A DNA stretch of 64,000 bases from Arthrobacter sp. ATA002. Lineage in GTDB: Bacteria; Actinomycetota; Actinomycetes; Actinomycetales; Micrococcaceae. The DNA is taken from assembly GCF_026898095.1 (NCBI RefSeq), contig NZ_CP114015.1, forward strand, positions 1,054,001-1,118,000, in the 5' to 3' direction. Both the position numbers and the translations under genes were made by a program. The notes below the pieces were generated by a model. It made no database searches and was not told the DNA's origin. It was given only the letters and a program-made list of their open reading frames with translations. This document shows positions 59,460 through 64,000 of the stretch, in pieces (the first letter of the stretch is position 1; every line of letters starts with the position of its first letter).

Positions 59460-60443
59460 ATGAGCTTCCCCCAGCACCGCCCCCGCCGGCTGCGCACCAC
59501 ACCCGCCATTCGGAGGTTGACCGCCGAATACCGGCTGGATCCGGCCGAGCTGATCCTCCCCGCCTTTGTCCGCGAGGGCATCACGGAACCGAACCCACTC
59601 ACCTCGATGCCCGGCGTCGTCCAGCACACCATGGATTCGCTGAAGAAAGCCGCGTCCGAGGCCGTGGATCTGGGCGTGGGGGGAATCATGCTCTTCGGTA
59701 TTCCCGCTGAACGCGACGCGGCGGGCAGTGCCGGCACCGATCCGAACGGCATCCTAAACCGCGGCATCGCGGCGGTGCGCGAAGAGGTCGGCGACGAGCT
59801 GGTGATCATGAGTGATGTCTGCCTGGATGAATTCACCGACCACGGACACTGCGGCGTGCTGGACAAGAACGGCGTGGTGGATAACGACACCACCCTGGAA
59901 ATCTACGGCAGGATGGCTGTGGAGCAGGCCCGCGCCGGCGCCCACGTGCTGGGCCCGTCCGGCATGATGGACGGACAGATCGCCGTGATCCGGCAGGCCC
60001 TGGATGAGGCCGGCCACCAGGATGTGTCGCTCTTCGCCTATGCAGCGAAGTACGCGTCCGCCTTCTACGGCCCGTTCAGGGAAGCCGTGGACTCGCAGCT
60101 GAAGGGCGACCGCCGGACCTACCAGATGGAGGCAGCGAACCGCCGCGAGGCGATCCTCGAGGTGGAGCTGGACCTCGGGGAAGGCGCCGACATGGTGATG
60201 GTCAAGCCGGCCATGAGCTACCTGGACGTGCTGGCCGACGTGGCCGCCATGTCCCCCGTCCCGGTGGGCGCGTACCAGATTTCCGGCGAGTACGCGATGA
60301 TTGAAGCTGCCGCCGCCAATGGCTGGATTGACCGCCGCCGGGCCATCGAAGAGTCGGTGCTGGGCATCAAGCGGGCCGGCGCGAACATGATTCTCACCTA
60401 CTGGGCCGCCGAGCTGGCAGCCTGGCTGAAGGAAAGTAAATAA
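59460..60443 (+). CDS. hemB: Delta-aminolevulinic acid dehydratase (porphobilinogen synthase) HemB
   Basis: A 327-residue enzyme condensing two ALA molecules. The Schiff-base lysines are in [15 protein letters not shown] and [13 protein letters not shown]. The metal loop reads [16 protein letters not shown]: compared with the Zn-type C-x-C...C, the second Cys is Asp, so the site is of the mixed Cys/Asp kind, fairly common in Actinobacteria. Metal preference (Zn, Mg or both) is uncertain. The ATG at 59460 follows AAGGCAGAAC. The stop TAA overlaps the hemL ATG by one base. Confidence 0.95.
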   Translation: MSFPQHRPRRLRTTPAIRRLTAEYRLDPAELILPAFVREGITEPNPLTSMPGVVQHTMDSLKKAASEAVDLGVGGIMLFGIPAERDAAGSAGTDPNGILNRGIAAVREEVGDELVIMSDVCLDEFTDHGHCGVLDKNGVVDNDTTLEIYGRMAVEQARAGAHVLGPSGMMDGQIAVIRQALDEAGHQDVSLFAYAAKYASAFYGPFREAVDSQLKGDRRTYQMEAANRREAILEVELDLGEGADMVMVKPAMSYLDVLADVAAMSPVPVGAYQISGEYAMIEAAAANGWIDRRRAIEESVLGIKRAGANMILTYWAAELAAWLKESK

Positions 60444-61778
60444 TGTCCTCACCTGTAACTGCGTCCTCCAATGACGAGCTCTTCGACCGTGCCCGGGCTC
60501 TGATGCCCGGCGGCGTGAACTCCCGGTCCGGGCCTTCGGCTCCGTGGGAGGCACGCCGAAGTTCATGGTCTCCGCCAAGGGGCCGTACATCACCGATTCC
60601 GAGGGCCGCGAATACGTGGACCTCGTCTGCTCCTGGGGCCCGGCGCTGGTGGGCCACTCCCACCCGGACGTCCTGGCTGCGGTGCACGCCGCCGTCGACA
60701 ACGGACTGTCCTTCGGTGCTTCCACCCCGGCCGAAGCCGAGCTGGCCCAGCTGGTGATGGACCGTGTGCCGGGCGTGAAGCGCCTGCGCATGGTCTCCAC
60801 CGGCACCGAAGCCACCATGACCGCCATCCGGCTGGCCCGCGGCTACACCGGCCGGAACCTGGTCATCAAGTTCGCCGGCTGCTACCACGGCCACCTTGAC
60901 GGGCTTCTGGCCTCCGCCGGCTCCGGTCTGGCCACCCTGGCCCTGCCCGGCTCCGCCGGCGTCACGGCTGCCACCGCTGCCGAAACGCTGGTCCTGCCCT
61001 ACAACGACGTTGCTGCGGTTGAAGAGGCCTTTGCTGAGCACGGCGCCAACATTGCCGCCGTCATTACCGAAGCGGCTCCGGCGAACATGGGCGTGGTGAC
61101 CCCGGAGCCGGGCTTCAATGCTGCACTGTCCCGCATCACCGCCTCGCACGGTGCCCTGCTGATCCTTGACGAGGTCCTCACCGGCTTCCGCACCGGCCCG
61201 GCCGGCTACTGGGGGCTCACGGGCGGCGCAGCCGACACAAGGAGCGCTGGACGCCGGACCTGTTCACCTTCGGCAAGGTGATCGGCGGCGGCATGCCCGT
61301 GGCCGCCCTGGGCGGACGCGCCGACGTGATGGACCACCTGGCCCCGCTGGGCCCGGTCTACCAGGCCGGAACCCTCTCCGGTAACCCGATCGCCATGGCC
61401 GCCGGCGTCGCCACGCTGAAGGCAGCCACCGCGGAGGTCTACGCCACGGTGGACTCCCGCAGTGCGGAGCTCTCCGCCGCGGTGACCGCCGAACTGGATA
61501 AGGCCGGCGTGGACCACAGCATCCAGCGCGCAGGCAGCCTGTTCAGCGTCGCCTTCGGCACCTCGGCCACCGGGGTGCACAACTACGAGCAGGCCCAGGC
61601 GCAGGAATCCTTCCGCTACCGGCCGTTCTTCCACTCGATGCTGGAGAGCGGCGTGTACCTGCCGCCGTCGGTCTTTGAGGCCTGGTTCCTGTCCGGGGCG
61701 CACGACGACGCCGCGATGGAACGCATCTACGCCGCCCTTCCGGCGGCCGCCAAGGCTGCCGCCGGCACCCGGCCCTAG
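60443..61778 (+). CDS. hemL: Glutamate-1-semialdehyde 2,1-aminomutase HemL (two frameshifts)
   Basis: A PLP-dependent mutase making 5-aminolevulinate from the HemA product. From ATG 60443 ([18 protein letters not shown]) the frame breaks in the CCC run at 60522-60524; one C gives [19 protein letters not shown], the family N-terminal motif. The second break near 61234-61240 restores [20 protein letters not shown] with the PLP lysine in FGKVIGGG. Other motifs, [20 protein letters not shown] and [14 protein letters not shown], are intact. Corrected length is 445 residues, normal. It is the last hem gene and ends at a terminator. Confidence 0.93.
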
Positions 61779-61807
61779 CTTCCAACGCTCCCGTAGGACC
61801 AGCACAA

Positions 61808-61849
61808 AAGAAACCCCGCACCTTCCTTTCGGGAGGTGCGGGGTTTCTT
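61808..61849. terminator. Bidirectional terminator between hemL and metQ
   Basis: AAGAAACCCCGCACCT (61808-61823) pairs with AGGTGCGGGGTTTCTT (61834-61849), a perfect 16-bp stem with a 10-nt loop, with A/T-rich ends for both converging genes. Confidence 0.92.
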
Positions 61850-61869
61850 GTTCGGTCAGGAGCTGACGG

Positions 61870-62709
61870 CTAGAAGGCAGCCGTTACGTCACCGTTGGGC
61901 CAGGTCTCCTCGATAAAGGAAGAAACCTCGGGGGAGTGGAGCAGCTCTTCGAGCTTGTCGATGCGCGCATCCTTGTTGCCGGTCTTCCAGGCCAGGAAGT
62001 TGGCGTACGGGTTGTCCTCGACGGATTCCACCAGCAGGGCGTCGTCGGTGCTCAGCCCGGCGGCCAGGATGTAGTTGCCGTTCAGGATGGACAGGTCCAC
62101 GGTGGGGTCGCTGAGGTCGTTGACGAGCAGCTCGGGCTGGTTTTCCACGAAGTCCAGGCCCTTGGGGTTCTGCTCGTCCGTCAGGGCAAGCACCGAAGCG
62201 TCGTCCTCCACGTCCTTCAGCAGGCCGGCTTCCTCCAGCAGCGTCAGCGCGCGGGCCTGGTTGGAGGGGTCGTTGGTAATGGCTACCCGGGCGCCGTCAC
62301 CGACGGCGGCGATGTCCTCATGCTTTTCGGAGAACACGGCGTACGGCTCCACATGGACGCCGGCACCGTGCTCAAAGTCGTAGCCCTGGGATTCCACCTG
62401 GGACTCGAAGTACGGCAGGTGCTGGTAGTAGTTCGCGTCCAGTGAGCCGTCATCCAGGGCGATGTTCGGCGTGACGTAGTCGTCGAATTCCTTGATTTCC
62501 AGCTCCAGTCCGGCGTCGGACGCCAGGTTGTCCGCGACATACTGAAGGATCTGTGCGTGCGGCAGCGGACTGGCGCCCACCGTCAGGGTCACCGGGTTTG
62601 CCGGATCCAGGGTGTCAACGGATTCGCTGGAGGCATCGGAGCCTCCGCAGGCGGACAACGCCAGGGCAGCAGCCACACCGGTGGCAGCGAGAGTCAGTGA
62701 TTTACGCAT
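61870..62709 (-). CDS. metQ: Methionine ABC transporter substrate-binding lipoprotein MetQ
   Basis: A 279-residue NlpA-family lipoprotein. The signal peptide ends ALALSAC (Cys21). Family markers are TVGASPLPHAQILQYV, LDANYYQHLPYFES and VAITNDPSNQARALTLLEEAGL. The ligand is probably D/L-methionine. ATG 62709 has AAAGGAA upstream; the frame extends further to 62748 without a ribosome site. It is third in metN-metI-metQ on the minus strand, about 130 bp after metI, converging on hemL across a terminator. Confidence 0.93.
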   Translation of the reverse strand: MRKSLTLAATGVAAALALSACGGSDASSESVDTLDPANPVTLTVGASPLPHAQILQYVADNLASDAGLELEIKEFDDYVTPNIALDDGSLDANYYQHLPYFESQVESQGYDFEHGAGVHVEPYAVFSEKHEDIAAVGDGARVAITNDPSNQARALTLLEEAGLLKDVEDDASVLALTDEQNPKGLDFVENQPELLVNDLSDPTVDLSILNGNYILAAGLSTDDALLVESVEDNPYANFLAWKTGNKDARIDKLEELLHSPEVSSFIEETWPNGDVTAAF

Positions 62710-62841
62710 TGGATGCGTTCCTTTCAAGTGACCCGGGTTGGGAGACATCCAACCCGGACAGTGGGCAGCTAGCGGCTACTGGCTGCAGATTCCGGTCCGG
62801 TCCGCGGCCGGGAAAGCAGCGGACGACCGGAAAACTTCTGG

Positions 62842-63672
62842 TCAGCGCCGGATGTCCGCGGTGTCCGGGACGCCGCGGCCGGGAGCGGAATCCCGGCCGG
62901 CCGGCGGCGCGACGACGCTGACGTCGAGGGCGGGGGCACCGGGGGCGCCGGCGGAACCGGAGCGGCGGCGGCGCCTGGCCCCGCCGTCGGCCGAGCGGTG
63001 GTCCACGCGGCGGGCCACGATGTCCCCGGTGATCTGGATGACCTGGACAATGGCCACGATCACGATGATGGTGACCACCATGACCCCGCTGTCGAAGCGC
63101 TGGACACCGTAGTTGTAGGCCAGCCGGCCCAGCCCGCCGCCCCCCACGATCCCGGCCATGGCGGAGTAGCCCACCAGGGTGACCATGGTGGTGGTCAGGG
63201 CGGAAACCAGTCCCGGCATCGCTTCCGGAAGCAGGACCTTGGAGACGATCTGCATCTTCGTTGACCCCATCACCAGGGCCGCGTCGATCTTGCCGCCGGA
63301 GACATCGCGCAGCGCGGTTTCCACGAGCCGGGCGAAGAACGGGATGGTGCCGATGCTCAGGGCCACGCAGGCGGCAATCGGGCCGATTGAGGTGCCGGTG
63401 ATGATGCGGGCCAGCGGAATCAGCGTCACCATCAGGATGGCGAACGGGATGGAGCGGGTGATATTGACGATCACGCCGCTGACGATCCGGTTAATGAAGG
63501 GCAGGGGACTCAGCCCGCCGGGCGCGCTGGTATGCAGGAAAATGCCCAGCGGCAGGCCGATCAGCAGGGTGACCAGTCCGGAGATGCCGACCATCTGCAG
63601 GGTTTCCAGGATGGATTCCGGCAGGGCCTTGGTAATCCCCGGGTTGTCGAGTAGTTCGGTGAGGAAATTCAT
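62842..63672 (-). CDS. metI: Methionine ABC transporter permease MetI with a basic C-terminal extension
   Basis: A 276-residue permease. The core (about 1-225) has five helices with FINRIVSGVIVNITRSIPFA and the EAA-type loop around DAALVMGSTKMQIVSKVLLP, typical of MetI. After ITGDIVARRVDHR the chain runs on about 48 residues as an Arg/Gly/Pro/Ala-rich tail (ARRRRRSGSAGAPGAP), unlike the short end of E. coli MetI. The tail might be natural or the result of another frame change; no conserved motif is lost. The ATG overlaps the metN stop (ATGA). Confidence 0.9.
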   Translation of the reverse strand: MNFLTELLDNPGITKALPESILETLQMVGISGLVTLLIGLPLGIFLHTSAPGGLSPLPFINRIVSGVIVNITRSIPFAILMVTLIPLARIITGTSIGPIAACVALSIGTIPFFARLVETALRDVSGGKIDAALVMGSTKMQIVSKVLLPEAMPGLVSALTTTMVTLVGYSAMAGIVGGGGLGRLAYNYGVQRFDSGVMVVTIIVIVAIVQVIQITGDIVARRVDHRSADGGARRRRRSGSAGAPGAPALDVSVVAPPAGRDSAPGRGVPDTADIRR

Positions 63673-64000
63673 GCGGCCACCTCCACGGCAACGTGCTGGC
63701 TGGCGAGATAGTCGGTCACGGCGGTGACGTCCGTGTGCAGGTCAAGCTGGATCCGCAGCCGGCCAAAGCGCCGGCCGGCGAGGGTTTCGACGCTGCCGGC
63801 CAGAACGTTGACGTCCGTGTCGAAGCGGCGGGTCAGTGCGGAAAGCACCGGTTCCGTGGCGCTGCCGCCGGTGAGCAGCAGTTCCAGGACCGGTCCGGTG
63901 GGATCTCCGGGCATCAGCGGCGTGGCCGGAAGCGGAATCAGCTGCTTGGCCAGCCGGCCGCCGAGGTTGGAGGCAACCTCGTTCAGCGGACCGTGTTCGG
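63669..64000 (-). CDS. metN: Methionine ABC transporter ATPase MetN, C-terminal part (5' end outside window)
   Basis: About 110 residues from the end of MetN continue off the right edge. The frame reads EHGPLNEVASNLGGRLAKQL, a linker with IPLPATPLMPGDPTGPV, then the ACT-like NIL domain (VLSALTRRFDTDVNVLAGSV, RIQLDLHTDVTAVTDYL) that senses methionine and causes trans-inhibition in known MetNI transporters. The ATPase core lies outside. The TGA overlaps the metI ATG. Confidence 0.9.
   Translation of the reverse strand, partial: EHGPLNEVASNLGGRLAKQLIPLPATPLMPGDPTGPVLELLLTGGSATEPVLSALTRRFDTDVNVLAGSVETLAGRRFGRLRIQLDLHTDVTAVTDYLASQHVAVEVAA

Noticed and set aside
17754..61778. Reading the broken genes as pseudogenes of a decaying genome or programmed frameshifts
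   Set aside because: The breaks hit many essential genes, have a common sign and sit in C/G runs with no slippery-site plus pseudoknot arrangement. Protein motifs on both sides remain intact, which old pseudogenes would not keep.

Overview
This window is a gene-dense, high-GC chromosomal segment of an actinobacterium, most likely Arthrobacter or a close Micrococcaceae relative. The placement rests on gene content (DUF3117 and DUF3107 small proteins, MoeZ-type MoeB-rhodanese, coproporphyrin-type heme genes with HemQ, SigE with a zinc anti-sigma factor, FdxA-DapC overlap) and on gene order. I see no rRNA, tRNA, CRISPR array, phage or transposase. Genus is inference from protein character; no search was run.

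Layout. 1-6.7 kb: the 3' part of an operon for a family-5 solute-binding protein, two ATPases, two permeases and a GH3 beta-glucosidase, probably beta-glucoside/oligosaccharide uptake and hydrolysis. 6.8-14.3 kb: a second Dpp/Opp-type importer with two tandem lipoprotein binding proteins, two permeases and one double-domain ATPase. 14.7-19 kb: typA, a membrane protein, a small stand-alone domain protein, fdxA and dapC. 19.1-23.4 kb: gltA, then (minus) dapD, a lysozyme-like protein and galE. 23.5-31.2 kb: dapE, a gluABCD-type amino-acid importer (minus), a LOG-family protein, a DivIVA-like protein, tag and a PIG-V-like membrane protein. 31.4-40.3 kb: a 55-aa DUF3117 gene, pepA, an O-methyltransferase, sigE, its anti-sigma factor, tatB, mrp, DUF1003, an MgtE-N/CBS protein and a stress-type membrane protein. 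40.3-45.1 kb: an Xaa-Pro aminopeptidase, a PHP phosphoesterase, and an SSS symporter with a 43-aa companion. 45.2-51.5 kb: an orphan DNA methyltransferase, a DEAD-box helicase, a MiaE-like ferritin-fold protein, a small membrane protein, DUF3107, TetR and moeZ. 51.5-61.8 kb: hemA, then hemE-hemY-hemQ-hemH-hemC-hemD-hemB-hemL, which is every step from glutamyl-tRNA to heme by the coproporphyrin route. 61.9-64 kb: metQ, metI and the end of metN.

From typA to the stress-type membrane protein the order follows mycobacterial Rv1165-Rv1234, and from the helicase to moeZ it follows Rv3211-Rv3206c, both from memory. Most of the window is therefore ordinary core chromosome.

The strongest anomaly concerns sequence quality. 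About sixteen genes, many of them essential (gltA, hemE, hemL, fdxA, pepA), are broken by roughly two dozen small indels. Nearly all are single-base losses in C or G runs, and each restores a full family-like protein when corrected. I read these as consensus errors, not decay. One of them creates an apparent DppB-DppC fusion. Broken genes are given over their full corrected span with the break positions. I found no convincing undescribed system. The best biological leads are the beta-glucosidase-linked importer, the anti-sigma factor with a large extracytoplasmic domain, the SSS symporter whose ribosome-binding site abuts a hairpin, the palindrome between hemA and hemE, and the orphan methyltransferase.
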